Source: Rapana venosa (taxonomy: Eukaryota; Mollusca; Gastropoda; Neogastropoda; Muricidae). Taken from it: a stretch of DNA of 64,000 bases. This document shows positions 32,847 through 44,297 of the stretch, one piece after another; positions within the stretch are counted from its first letter, which is position 1, and each line of letters begins with the position of its first letter. The DNA lies in contig CM054162.1 in the NCBI GenBank assembly GCA_028751875.1, positions 8,575,730 to 8,639,729 of the forward strand. The letters run 5' to 3'. Below the pieces are notes generated by a model that did not search any database, was not told where the DNA came from, and saw nothing but the letters and a program-made list of their open reading frames with translations. Made by a program: the position numbers and the translations under genes.

Positions 32847-32930
<84 letters not shown>
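32323..32930 (+). mobile_element. LINE-D 3' end with intact C-terminal frame
   Basis: One frame is open from 32323 to a stop at 32593-32595. It reads KISTLCYKCVHKTAP, then LYTPSRSLRSAADTLC, RIPRFNQST, SISGPSIWNDFPLSLR and SFKSSLKTYL. It matches the minus-strand LINE-D at 17400-17800 over its whole length, about 90 codons, with no frameshift, so it is better preserved. A 3' UTR follows, interrupted by a TG repeat (32676-32740). The LINE-D end module (gaatgcaagagctctgattt, then tagctatata) runs into an (AT)n tract instead of the usual ATT tail. The polymerase part is missing, replaced by CT/TA repeats. Confidence 0.85.
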
Positions 32931-32933
<3 letters not shown>

Positions 32934-32950
32934 GAGAGAGAGATGGAGAG
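32848..32950. repeat. TA then GA microsatellite
   Basis: About 80 bp of (TA)n followed by (GA)n, at the 3' end of the LINE-D fragment. Confidence 0.95.
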
Positions 32951-33419
32951 AGAGAGAGAGATATTGTCCAGTGGGAAACTTTGTTGTGCACAGACTGTTG
33001 CCATGAACAATCCTGTTATGTCATAGATACTTTACATTCTCTAAAAGCACTTTGCGCACAGCACTCAAGTTTGCCACCCCGTCCACCACTCATATCCTAA
33101 CATATGTTCAGTTGGGGAGAGGGGAAAGGGGATTGGAGGTAAACAGACCAGCTTTAAGTTGTCTGCGTGTGCATGCCTACGCCTTTTTTTGTCGACAGAA
33201 TCAGAGGCACTATGTCAAAACAACTCAAGAAAAGAGAATCCATCCTCTGCCAAATAGATCATTGAGGAAGAGAAAATAACCCATATTCAAAATGGTGGTG
33301 TCGACAAACTTTAAATGATTTACATGAAAAACTTTGAACTTGTTTGCACTTTTGCCATAAAACAGTAAAATACTCTCAACAGACATAACCTGATAGTGTT
33401 ACCTTGAATATAAAAGTAT
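32951..33419. other. Single-copy stretch, no gene recognised
   Basis: Short frames only; no repeat match noted. Confidence 0.4.
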
Positions 33420-33454
33420 TCCCCCCTTCCCCTCCCCCCTCCCCCCTACCTGGG

Positions 33455-33790
33455 ATGCTGGGGACCTGTCAGTACAAACAGCATCCCCACCTTCTGGAAA
33501 TTCTGTGCTAGAAATTCCCTCTTTTCTATCCCTCTCTTTGTTTCTGCCTCGTTTCTGTTTCTTCCTGTCACCTCCTTCTTGTCTAATGTCTACCTTCTAG
33601 GTCCATTCTCCAGCCTTTTTGATTCTTCAGAAAGACTTTAAAAAGATAACATTTCTCTCCCGCTCCGAAGTAGGATGCGCTGGGCCTGACTTGTTAGGGG
33701 CCTAAGGGCAGCGCAAGCCATTTTCGCTTTTAATTCTGACAGACAATAATAGTTGCTGCCTGACCCTTCGACGAAGGAAAAGAACAGAGA
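33455..33790 (+). mobile_element. SINE-3 copy, 5'-truncated
   Basis: Plus-strand body: cttctggaaattctgtgcta, ctctttgtttctgcctcg, cctgtcacctccttcttg, aaagactttaaaaagataac, gctgggcctgacttgt, gcagcgc, ttgctgcctga, then gacgaaggaaaa as the tail. C-rich sequence replaces the head. Confidence 0.8.
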
Positions 33791-33894
33791 AGTGTCACAC
33801 TCCCAAGCTGTGTAGATGTTCACATTTTACTATCACCCAGTTTGTGTTTGAGGGCTGAATGTATAGTTTTCTTCGACAGGGTAGAAGATTACCT

Positions 33895-34050
33895 TGATTA
33901 TAAAAATATCCCCCTCCCCGTCCCCCGCCCGTCAGTTTATATGTCAGTGGATAGTTTTGAGCATTCGTGGACTGTTTTCTTTTGTTTCTGTGCGTTTGTC
34001 GCTTGCTGTCTGTCCTCCTGTCTCTTTAGCTATTTGTCTGTCTGCCGGGT
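33895..34050 (+). repeat. Repeat shared with 31925-32110
   Basis: C-run, cagtttatatgtcagtggat, gcattcgtggact, then CTGT-type sequence. It leads into the 34065-34830 array as its partner leads into a CT array. Confidence 0.5.
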
Positions 34051-34064
34051 TTTTTTCTGATTGA

Positions 34065-34830
34065 GCATCTATCTATCTATCTATCTATCTACCTATCTAC
34101 CTATCTATCTATCTCTCTATCTCTCTGTCTGTATATCCATCTATCTGTCCATCTGTCTATGTGTCTATGTGATTATATGTCTGTCTGTCTATCTATCTGT
34201 CTATCTATCTATCTTTCTGTCTATCTGTTTCTCTATCTGTCTGTATATTTACCTACATATCTATTTGTCTATATCTATCTGTCTGTCTGTCTGTCTGTCT
34301 ATACATCTACCCATCTATCCATCCATCCATTTATCCATCTATACATCTATATATCCATCCATCTATCCATCTATCTACCTATTTGTCTATCTGTCTGTCT
34401 GTGCCTGCCTGCCTGTCTGTCTGTCCATCTGTCTATCTATATATATATATATATCTCTCTCTCTCTCTATTTATATATATATTTATCTATCTATCTATCT
34501 GTCTGTCTGTCTATCAATATATTTATATATCCGTCTGTCTGTCTGATGTTTGTCTATCTATCCATCCACCCATCCATTTATCTATCTATCTACCTATCTA
34601 TCGTTCTGTCTTTGATTGTATATATCTATTTGTCTATCTTTCTGTCTGTCCATCTATCTATTTATCTACATATTTATCTATCTATCTATCCACTTATCTA
34701 CCAATCTAACTATTTATCTTTATATTTATCTCTCCGTCCGTCTGTCTGTTTGTTTATCTATGTATCTACCTATCTATCTATTTATCTATCTATCTGTCTG
34801 TCTGTATATCTATCTATCTATCTATCTGTA
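34065..34830. repeat. TCTA/TCTG tetranucleotide array
   Basis: About 765 bp of interspersed (TCTA)n, (TCTG)n and (TCCA)n. Tyr/Ser/Leu-rich frames in all three phases are artefacts. Confidence 0.95.
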
Positions 34831-35185
34831 TATAACTGGACAGCTAACCATAAACAGACACACAGACATATAAACACTCTCACATCAAAATACCCGAACA
34901 CCAAACCAAAACCAAACAAAACAAAATGAAATAAAACAAAACAAAAAGCCCAACCCTACACACTCCATACGCTATCAATATAAACTGTGCAGCGGCGTGT
35001 GACCCGGCAGATAACAGGAGACGAAGGCAGGCCACTGGACAGACAAGGCCTAGCCACGACATCACACCCTCCCCCTCCCCAGGGGTCAGGCTATGAGGGT
35101 CTGTGGACATTTTTTTTCTGACCGCTCCTCGTCTGCTCTGTCATCCTATCCTGTGATTGACAGAAAGATAGAATCAACAGGAGAT

Positions 35186-35190
<5 letters not shown>
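34831..35190. other. Single-copy stretch, no gene recognised
   Basis: A CAAAA-rich part (34905-34945) and otherwise mixed sequence. Confidence 0.4.
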
Positions 35191-35196
<6 letters not shown>

Positions 35197-35254
<58 letters not shown>

Positions 35255-35260
35255 CAGAAA
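35197..35260. repeat. GA microsatellite
   Basis: (GA)n merging into GACA. Confidence 0.9.
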
Positions 35261-35357
35261 GAAGGAACAGAACAGAGAATGAACATAAGTGATTGACCTA
35301 AAAACGAAATGAAGAAAATGTGAACTAATAACAGCATTACAACACACCCAGCTAAAA

Positions 35358-35381
35358 GGGGGGGGGGGGGGGGGGGGGGGG
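35358..35381. repeat. Run of 24 G
   Basis: Uninterrupted G homopolymer. Confidence 0.95.
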
Positions 35382-35456
35382 AGGATAGCCTAGCAAACAA
35401 ACACACACAAAGTTCAAACACACACACGCACCCACGCACGACATGCATACACATTC

Positions 35457-35477
35457 AAACACACACACACACACACA

Positions 35478-35508
<31 letters not shown>

Positions 35509-35528
35509 ACACACACACACACACACAA
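35457..35528. repeat. AC microsatellite
   Basis: (CA)n ending at the 5' truncation of a SINE-1. Confidence 0.9.
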
Positions 35529-35755
35529 GTGTCCTTCGGATGAAACTATAAACCGAGGACCCGTGTGCGAACGCACGTAGAACGTCTTGCGCACACGTTA
35601 AATCCTGTTCCGCTTTTCGTAAGAGTAGGCTATTGTGTGCCGGTGGGAACAGATGAGAAAATTTACAAAACCACAAACACACGGGGACTGGATGTAAAAA
35701 AGCACATAAATGCTTATTCCATTATGCTCGATATAAAAGAATAAAATGAAAAAAA
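35529..35755 (+). mobile_element. SINE-1 copy, 5'-truncated
   Basis: From gtccttcggatgaaactata to ctcgatataaaagaataaaa, including gtgtgcgaacgcacg, ttgtgtgccggtgggaacag, ggggactggatgt and the hairpin variant agcacataaatgct. The head is replaced by an AC repeat. Confidence 0.85.
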
Positions 35756-35765
35756 AAATGAAAAA

Positions 35766-35846
35766 CACACAGACGCATATAAAATCACGGTTTGTGAAGA
35801 GACGTAAAATAAATCGAATCGAACACAGACAACACACACACAATAT

Positions 35847-35929
<83 letters not shown>

Positions 35930-35938
35930 ACGCAAACG

Positions 35939-35997
<59 letters not shown>

Positions 35998-36201
35998 GCA
36001 TCTAAAATCACCGTTTGTGAAGAGACGAAAAATGAATCGAATCGAACACACACACACACACACAACACACACATAATATGCACACACACAACACGCACAC
36101 ACACAAAAACAAACACACAAACACACACAGACGCATCTAAAATCACAGTTTGTGAAGAGACGTAAAATGAATCGAATCGAACACACACACACACACACAA
36201 C

Positions 36202-36235
<34 letters not shown>

Positions 36236-36266
36236 GCACGCACACACAAACAAACACACACACAAA

Positions 36267-36320
<54 letters not shown>

Positions 36321-36430
36321 TCAAAAATCACAGTTTGTGAAGAGACGTAAAATGAATCGAATCGAACACACACAACACACGCACACACACAACACACACA
36401 GCACACACACACACACACGCACACACACAC
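35766..36430. repeat. Higher-order array: about 55-bp unit alternating with AC repeat
   Basis: A unit of about 55 bp (agacgcatctaaaatcac, gtttgtgaagagacg, aaaatgaatcgaatcgaac) recurs at about 35770, 35993, 36128 and 36313, separated by (AC)n of 70-170 bp. Related shorter pieces occur at 40163 and 51483. All the long His-Thr or Cys-Val frames here are artefacts. Confidence 0.85.
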
Positions 36431-36610
36431 GCCACGCCAACAAACAAGCAAGCAAACAAACACCCAGGAACGCACGTTACCCACAAGGAACAGGCTGCAG
36501 AGGGCCAAACAACCCTGGACAGGGCAGTCACTGGCTGCTAGCCCAGCTGTCCCCCACAAACCTCACTGGCATGTCAGCATCGTTTTTCTGCCTCCATACC
36601 CAACATTAGC
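36431..36610. other. Short single-copy stretch
   Basis: Mixed sequence between AC arrays, nothing recognised. Confidence 0.4.
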
Positions 36611-36620
36611 CAGTTTTCAC

Positions 36621-36660
<40 letters not shown>

Positions 36661-36832
36661 AACGCGCACGCACACACAGACACATACACACACACGCTTG
36701 CACGTGCGCACACGCGCGCGCGTGCACGCACACACACAAATGGTGCGTGTGCACACATACACACACACAATAGCAAACACACTCTTGCGCGCACACACAC
36801 ATATACACGCACGCACGCACACGCACGCACAC
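36611..36832. repeat. AC/CG microsatellite
   Basis: Imperfect (CA)n with GCGC cores. Confidence 0.9.
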
Positions 36833-37140
36833 ACCTAGTGGTTAGAACATTGCGCTCGCAATCTGACGACCCCGGTTCGATTCCCGTTCAGTGCAGACTC
36901 CACTCTCCCCAAAAGTTCTTCGGATGAGACTATAAACCAAGGCTCGGTGTGTGAACGCACGCAGAACATCTTGCGCACACGTTAAGTCCTGTTCCGCTTT
37001 TCGTAACAGTAGGCCATTGTGTGCCGGTGGGAATAGATGACAGAATTTGCAAAAGTGCATACACACGGCTACTGGATGTAAGAAAGCACATAAGTGCTTA
37101 TTCCATTATTTTCGATATAAACGAATAAAATACAAAATAA
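36833..37140 (+). mobile_element. SINE-1 copy with internal deletion
   Basis: Starts within the A box (ctagtggttagaac) directly after an AC repeat. B box ccggttcgattccc near 36870. It then jumps from ccgttca to gtgcagactcc, lacking about 30 bp with the palindrome ggggatattttcccc present in 37699-38037 and 50503-50845. The rest of the body and tail are complete. Promoter-like but no tRNA gene. Confidence 0.85.
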
Positions 37141-37252
37141 AACACACACACACAAAACAAACACACACACACACATACACACATACACACACACAAAACA
37201 CACTCTTGCGCGCGCGCACACACACACACACACGCACACACACACCAAACAC

Positions 37253-37284
<32 letters not shown>

Positions 37285-37440
37285 ACACACACACACACAC
37301 ACACAGAGAAAGTGGCAGACAGACAGACAGACAGAGACAGAGAGAGACAGAGACAGACAGAGACAGAGAGCAGAGAGACAGACAGAGAAAGAGACAAACA
37401 GAGAGACAGAGAGACAGAGACAGAGAGCAGAAGAAGAACA
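37141..37440. repeat. AC then GACA microsatellite
   Basis: (AC)n to about 37310, then imperfect (GACA)n to about 37430, ending in agaagaacaagtgg. Confidence 0.9.
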
Positions 37441-37609
37441 AGTGGAAGTCTTCAATCACAGACAGAACAGCAAAAGCAGATATGGACGGGATCAGTTCCT
37501 GTCAATCACACATTGTGTCCTGAAACAGATTTGTCCAACGCTGTCCTTATCTGGTGCGTGGAAACAGCACAGGGGACAGGACTAACCAACACACAATCCT
37601 AGCATAGGG
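37441..37609. other. Short single-copy stretch
   Basis: Nothing recognised. Confidence 0.4.
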
Positions 37610-37666
37610 AGATGGACGCTATAGCCGAGTGGTTAAAACCGTTCAACTTCAATCCCATGGATCCAG
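37610..37666 (+). mobile_element. SINE-2 head, split from its body
   Basis: tRNA-like 5' part with A box tagccgagtgg at 37622-37632, ending at atggatccag. The continuation of the head (ccatgaagtcgtgag with the B box) is found at 38288, beyond an inserted SINE-1 and a GA repeat. Confidence 0.75.
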
Positions 37667-37698
37667 TTTTAGTTATTTATCTATTTAGTTAGTTAGTT

Positions 37699-38037
37699 AT
37701 TCTTTTATATCGAGAATAATGGAATAAGCACTTATCTGCTTTTTTTACATCCAGTCCCCATGTGTATGCGGATTTGTGAATTATGTCACCTGTTCCAACC
37801 GGCACACAATAGCCTGCTCTTACGAAAAGCGGAACAGGATTTTAACGTGTGCGCAAGATGTTCTGCGTGCGTTCGCACACGGGGCCTGGGTTTATAGTCT
37901 CATCCGAAGGACTTTTGGGGAGAGTGGAGTCTGCACTGATGTTAACTCCAGGGGAAAATATCCCCTTGAACGAGAATCGAACCCGGGTCGTCAGATTGCG
38001 AGCGGAATGTCCTGACCACTAGGCTATCCCGTCCCCC
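37699..38037 (-). mobile_element. SINE-1, full-length, inserted in SINE-2
   Basis: Complete minus copy. 5' gggacgggatagcctagtgg (A box, right end), B box ccgggttcgattctc, palindrome ggggatattttcccc, ccttcggatgagactata, gtgtgcgaacgcacgc, gcttttcgtaagag, the hairpin agcagataagtgct, and cgatataaaagaat as tail. It interrupts the tRNA-like head of a SINE-2. Confidence 0.9.
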
Positions 38038-38040
38038 ATG

Positions 38041-38255
<215 letters not shown>

Positions 38256-38283
38256 CAGAAGAACAAGTCGAAGTCTGAAATAT

Positions 38284-38610
38284 TTTCCATGAAGTCGTGA
38301 GGGTCGAATCTCAAAGGCATCTGGTGAATTAAGGGTAGGGGGATTTTGACCATCTCCCAGATCAACTTCAAGTGCAGACCTGCCAGTGCCTTTATTCCCT
38401 TCGTGTATATACGCATGCAGATTAAAATGTGCACGTTAAAGATCCCGTAATCCATACCAGCGTTCGGATGGTTACAGAAAACACGAACACACCCAGCATA
38501 TATTCCTGAAGTTGAAATGTGGCTACCTTCATGGTGGGCAAAAACGGTCGCATATACGTATAATCTCTTCAATGGTGAACCTTGGAGCTCTAGCCGAGAA
38601 ATATAAAGAA
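38284..38610 (+). mobile_element. SINE-2 body and 3' end
   Basis: Resumes with ccatgaagtcgtgag and the B box gggtcgaatctc (38301-38312). Then come gtgaattaagg, gaccatctcccagatcaac, gtgcagacctgccagtgc, tacgcatgcag, gtgcacgttaaagatcc, gcgttcgg, gaacacacccagcat, aaacggtcgcata and ggagctctagccga. The most complete SINE-2 body in the window. Confidence 0.8.
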
Positions 38611-38838
38611 ATGGAAGGGGACCAGTGACGTATGTGTTATCTGGTTATCTTGTGTGTTATCTTTGTTATCCCCTGTCATCTTCGGACAAGGAGCTTATGG
38701 AACAATCAGCGTCAAGAACATGATACGCTTTGGATATGATAATGATGTGTATTGCTTTTTGTTATGCTTCTTTAAAAAGGGGGGAGGAGGGGGTAGGGGG
38801 CGTATATAATGAAGAACAAATGTCATATTTTTTGGTTA
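38611..38838. other. Single-copy stretch
   Basis: Nothing recognised. Confidence 0.4.
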
Positions 38839-39572
38839 AGAGAGAGAGAGAGATAAAGACAGAGAGGGACTGACTGACAGACATATAGAGGCAGACAGAC
38901 AGAAAGGCGGACAGACAGGAGACAGAGACAAACAGACAGAGAGACAGAGACAGAGAGACAGACAGAGAGACAGACAGAAAGACAGAAGACAAAAAGACAG
39001 ACAGAAAGACAGAGACAGACAGAGAGACACAGACAGAGAGACAAAGACAGAGAGACAAAGACAGAGAAAGACACACAGAGAGAAAAAAGAAGACTGACAG
39101 ACAGACAAACAGAAAAACATACAGAGAGGTGGCAGACAAACAGAGAAAGAGACACAGAGGCTTCTCAAGACAAACAAGCAGACAGACAATCAGACAGATT
39201 GGCAGAGCTAAAGATAGTATCAATCATAAAAAATATGAATAAAACAGAAATATAGACACACAACAAGAAGAACAAAAGACATAAATGAATAAAACAAAAA
39301 CACAAACAGGCAAATAAACAGACAAGACAGACAGACAGACAGCCTGCCAATGCTTTATCACACAGTTGCGAACAGAAATATAGATACACAACAACAAGAA
39401 GGCAGAAATAAATAAAACATAAATACATACTCAGACAGATAGACAGACAGACATTGCATAATCACACATTCGTTACCAGAATTATAGACAGACAACGACA
39501 ACGAAAAGACAGAAATAAGTTAATGAAAGAAACACATACACAAACACAGACAGACACACACACACACACACA

Positions 39573-39656
<84 letters not shown>

Positions 39657-39800
39657 AGACGGAAAGACAGATTGTCAGACAGGCAGACAGACCGACAGAC
39701 AGACCGAAAGACAGATAGACAGACAGGCAGACAGACCGACAGACAGACGAAAGACAGATAGACAAACAGGTAGACAGACCAAAAGACAAATACTTTATAT
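38839..39800. repeat. GACA-type arrays with an AC array
   Basis: Imperfect (GACA)n/(GACAGA)n at 38839-39115, 39330-39345, 39432-39452 and 39660-39780. Pure (AC)n at about 39555-39656. Intervening A-rich sequence has no gene. Confidence 0.9.
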
Positions 39801-39904
39801 CACCCAGTTGCAAATCTGCATCCAGGACAAAACACCCAAAAAGGGAATATGAAAGAACGGAACTGACAGGATAAGGAAAGCAGAACTGTAGGGGGATCAG
39901 TCGC

Positions 39905-40107
39905 TGTCACACACACACACATACACACACACTTACACACATACACTTACACACACACACTTACACATACACACTTACACACACTTAAAAAAAAAAAAGC
40001 AAATGCATTGCTTATTCAATGTACCATCTGGAAATAAAATTTTGACTTGACTTGACACTTACACTCACACACCTACACTCACACACGCGCGCACACACAA
40101 CATACAA

Positions 40108-40159
<52 letters not shown>

Positions 40160-40240
40160 TTGTCTAATATCACTTAATGTGAAAAGACGTTAAATTAAAT
40201 AACACACACACACAGACACACACACACGCACTTACACACA
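39905..40240. repeat. AC repeats carrying short element 3' ends
   Basis: AC/TTAC repeats containing 40000-40056 (aaagcaaatgcattgcttat, tctggaaataaaatttgac), a 3' end also seen at 40876-40955, and near 40160 ctaatatcacttaatgtg followed by gacgttaaa, a relative of the 35766 unit. Confidence 0.65.
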
Positions 40241-40718
40241 CATTTTTCTTTTGAAGCTAGTTTTATTATTATTGGTTATGCACACACACTTACACACACT
40301 TACACCCACACACACTTACACACACTCACACACACTTACACACATACTCACACACACAAAGAACACACACATGTTTCTTTTGTAGTTAGTTTTATTATCA
40401 TTGGTTATGCACACACACTTACACACGCTTACACACACACTCACACGCGCGCACACACACATACAAACATACACACATACACACACATACACACACATAC
40501 ACACACACGTTTCTTTTGGAGTTAGTTTTATTATTATTGGTTATGCACACACACTTACACGCACTTACACTTACACGCCCACACCCACACACACTTACAC
40601 TTACACACACACATGCACACACACACACATACTTACACTTACACACACACATGCACACACACACACTTACACTTACACACACATGCACACACACACACAC
40701 TTACACTTACACACACAT

Positions 40719-40752
<34 letters not shown>

Positions 40753-40870
40753 ACTCACACATACGCACACACACACTTACTCACAAACACACACACACAT
40801 TTTTCTCATGGAGTTATTACAACTGGTTATGGTAATAATATAGTTAGATATTATTGATCAAGGGGTTTTT
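40241..40870. repeat. Higher-order AC array with a ttagttttattat module
   Basis: A module of about 45 bp (tttcttttg, agttagttttattatt, ttggttatgcacacac) recurs near 40247, 40374, 40510 and, degenerated, 40800, separated by AC/TTAC repeats. Period about 127-136 bp for the first three. Confidence 0.8.
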
Positions 40871-40875
40871 TGTTC

Positions 40876-40955
40876 CTAGATAGATGGCTTGATGAAAAAA
40901 GCACATGCATTGTTTATTCATTGTTACCATCTGGAAAAATTCGACTTGACACACA
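40876..40955 (+). repeat. Element 3' end (hairpin tail variant, TTGAC tail)
   Basis: gatggcttgatgaaaaaagc, acatgcattgtttattcatt, accatctgg, attcgacttgac. A stem-containing 3' module of the same style as the SINE-1 tail but with different flanks. Confidence 0.5.
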
Positions 40956-41745
<790 letters not shown>

Positions 41746-41749
41746 TTAG

Positions 41750-42106
41750 TTTTCTGGAAATTCTGTGCCAGGAATTCCCTCTCTTTCCATCTCTTTGTTT
41801 CTATCTTGTTCTTTAAATAGCGTCCTCACCTTCAGGAAATTCTGTGTTAGGAATTCCCTCTTCTCTATTCCTCTCTTTGTTTCTAGCTTCTTCCTTTTCA
41901 TCCTGTTGCCTCCTTCTTGTCTATTTTCGCCTTCTTGGTTCACTCTCCTGCCTCCCACCCCCTCTCCAGTAAAGACTAGCCGTTCTCTTTCACGCCAAAG
42001 TCATATGCATGTGCTGGGTCTGACTTGCCAGGTGCTTAATGGCAGCGCAGCGCATTTTCGTTCATATTAAAAGGCAACGATTGTTGCTGTCTGGGGGTTC
42101 AAAGAC
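41750..42106 (+). mobile_element. SINE-3 copy with duplicated body segment
   Basis: Body segment starting ttctggaaattctgtgcc (41752) is repeated from 41831 (ttcaggaaattctgtgttag), each followed by ggaattccctct and ctctttgtttct. Then cctccttcttg, gtgctgggtctgacttgcc, gcagcgcagcgc, ttgttgctgtctg and the tail. The segment of about 79 bp is duplicated in tandem only in this copy. Confidence 0.75.
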
Positions 42107-42209
42107 GAAGAAGAAGAAGAAGAAGAAGAAGAAGAAGAAGAAGAAGAAGAAGAAGAAGAAGAAGAAGAAGAAGAAGAAGAAAAAGAAGAAGAACAAGAAG
42201 AAGAAGAAG

Positions 42210-42260
<51 letters not shown>
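42103..42260. repeat. GAA then CAA microsatellite (SINE-3 tail)
   Basis: (GAA)n 42103-42208 passing into (CAA)n to 42260. It starts directly at the SINE-3 3' end, so it is its expanded tail. Confidence 0.9.
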
Positions 42261-42261
<1 letters not shown>

Positions 42262-42511
42262 GGACATTCCTAGGCGCTTTATAAAGATGACTGCAATTCT
42301 TCGTTTGTCTCCTGAAAATACATTTTCCCTCGAGTTGCTTTCTGTCTGATGTCTACCATCCCCGAGGCCACACGCCAGAGGAGGTCCTGCCCTCTGCCGA
42401 CCTCCGTTTATCCAGGGGTCATGAAGGGTCGGTGGTTCCATTCCCTCCAGCCCTGGAAAGATGGCATTGCTGCTGTGCGGGTATTAGAAGCTGGATCAGT
42501 CTTCTGGTCCG
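42261..42511. other. Single-copy stretch up to gap
   Basis: No domain. Frames running into the N block are not evidence of coding. Confidence 0.4.
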
Positions 42512-43011
42512 NNNNNNNNNNNNNNNNNNNNNNNNNNNNNNNNNNNNNNNNNNNNNNNNNNNNNNNNNNNNNNNNNNNNNNNNNNNNNNNNNNNNNNNNN
42601 NNNNNNNNNNNNNNNNNNNNNNNNNNNNNNNNNNNNNNNNNNNNNNNNNNNNNNNNNNNNNNNNNNNNNNNNNNNNNNNNNNNNNNNNNNNNNNNNNNNN
42701 NNNNNNNNNNNNNNNNNNNNNNNNNNNNNNNNNNNNNNNNNNNNNNNNNNNNNNNNNNNNNNNNNNNNNNNNNNNNNNNNNNNNNNNNNNNNNNNNNNNN
42801 NNNNNNNNNNNNNNNNNNNNNNNNNNNNNNNNNNNNNNNNNNNNNNNNNNNNNNNNNNNNNNNNNNNNNNNNNNNNNNNNNNNNNNNNNNNNNNNNNNNN
42901 NNNNNNNNNNNNNNNNNNNNNNNNNNNNNNNNNNNNNNNNNNNNNNNNNNNNNNNNNNNNNNNNNNNNNNNNNNNNNNNNNNNNNNNNNNNNNNNNNNNN
43001 NNNNNNNNNNN
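42512..43011. other. Assembly gap, exactly 500 N
   Basis: Placeholder gap; true length unknown. Confidence 0.99.
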
Positions 43012-43189
43012 TTAAAATGTCAAAACCCCCTTTTTTTTTAAATCTTTTTTTTTTGAACAAAGGCCATAAGATGAATATATACGATCAATTGTAGAATATT
43101 ATTTTTTAACCCTGCTTGTATTGCCCAGTGCAGTTATTGTCTATTTTTTTGGCCCACTTTGTAATCTTGAATGAATTAGGAACTATATC

Positions 43190-43432
43190 GCGTCAGGTGG
43201 TTACCAGTTGGATGGTGCCGTTTGCCCCTTTGGGCTTCAGTACTTTCCCCCCCTTTCACCCATTTTTGTAATGGGTAACCTGCCGCTCTTTAGGGTCAGG
43301 AAGTAAAGCAGCGAGGCGAGAGAGAGATGCGCCGCCCTCAATATGCTGTCCCTAGAGAAGCTGAGGCGTCTCGGACATGCCTCGCTCCCCTACGACCTTA
43401 TAGTTATGGGACTCCTGTACCTTTACCTTTTT
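43190..43432 (+). mobile_element. SINE-5 copy, 5'-truncated
   Basis: Begins inside the 5S-like promoter (cgtcaggtgg, accagttggatggtgccg), then tcagtactttcc, tgggtaacctgccgctcttt, aagtaaagcagc, ccctcaatatgctg, gcctcgctcccctacgacct, gggactcctgtacctttacc and a T-run. Matches the minus copy at the right edge of the window. Confidence 0.7.
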
Positions 43433-43449
43433 TTTATCGCTTACTACTT

Positions 43450-43592
43450 ATAATACTACTTCTACTGTGTGAGAGTATAAGTATTGGGTTATTATTAAGA
43501 TGTATCCCTACGGGCGGGGACCGGATGTAAAAAAGCACATAAGTGCTTACTCATTATCCTCGAAATAAAAGAATTTGTCATTGTCATTGTCA
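43450..43592 (+). repeat. Hairpin tail module with GTCATT tail
   Basis: gagagtataagtattgggtt, cgggcggggaccggatgt, agcacataagtgct, ctcgaaataaaagaatttg, then (GTCATT)2. Same as 3430-3548 and 5365-5497; shares its final part with SINE-1. It ends exactly at the left edge of the inverted LINE-B piece. Confidence 0.75.
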
Positions 43593-44297
43593 AAGTACTC
43601 AAACTTGTGCCTCTATAGTTGTTTGGATTGTGTATGTCACTTTTTTTTTATAAATGATACAAATTATGGATTCAGTCCACTGCTCAGGATGCTTAATTCT
43701 ATCAAAGAATGCATTGAATAGCTTTACAACACATATAACAGCGTTATCACATGAATACTTGAGAAATTCGCCTATAAAGCCATCTGGTCCTGCAGAGTTT
43801 GAATTTTTAATCTTTCCTAATGCATGTGTGACTTCTTCCTTTGTAATAGGTTGGGTAAAGCAGTGATCGTTTGTGTCCTCAAGATCCATCAACTGAGCAT
43901 CACAATCAAAATCAGATTATGTGATATCTAGATCTGTTTCATTTTCTAAATTATCCTTAAAGTGAAAAAGGCATTCTTCCGTTGTAATATTGCAGCTTAC
44001 CTTACTTGTTTGCCTTGGAATTGTTTTACGAACAGCTTCCCAAAATCTACACTGATCACCTGCCAAGGAGACAAGATTATTCAGTAACATATTCTTGTGT
44101 TCTGTTTCTTTTCTTCTTAACACGTTTTTATATTCTCGTTTTGCTTTACAATAATCCACTCTATCTCTAGTACATAGTGTCCGACAACATTTTGAGAGAA
44201 GCGTTCTTACTTGTTTTCTAGCAGATTCACATTTACTATCGAACCAGTCCTTGGTTTTCCTGTTTGCATATGATTTAGAAAAAAAGTACATACCTAC
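43593..44297 (-). mobile_element. LINE-B internal segment, inverted
   Basis: Minus strand. A linker between endonuclease and polymerase reads DWFDSKCESARKQVRTL, CKAKREYKNVLRR and FWEAVRKTIP. After a stop near 43917 the start of the reverse transcriptase follows: ITKEEVTHALGKIKNSNSAG, PDGFIGEFLKY and WTESIICIIYKKK, with PNNYRGTSLSTL readable after a frame change near 43640. These are fingers motifs of a non-LTR reverse transcriptase (A-G-P-D-G, then Y-K-K, then N-Y-R-G). The piece stops at 43593. The matching 3' part lies head-to-head at 44298-45200, in the arrangement expected from twin-primed insertion. Confidence 0.8.

Noticed and set aside
34061..34929. Tyr/Ser/Leu-rich frames of up to 256 codons
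   Set aside because: Translations of a TCTA/TCTG array, open in all three phases.
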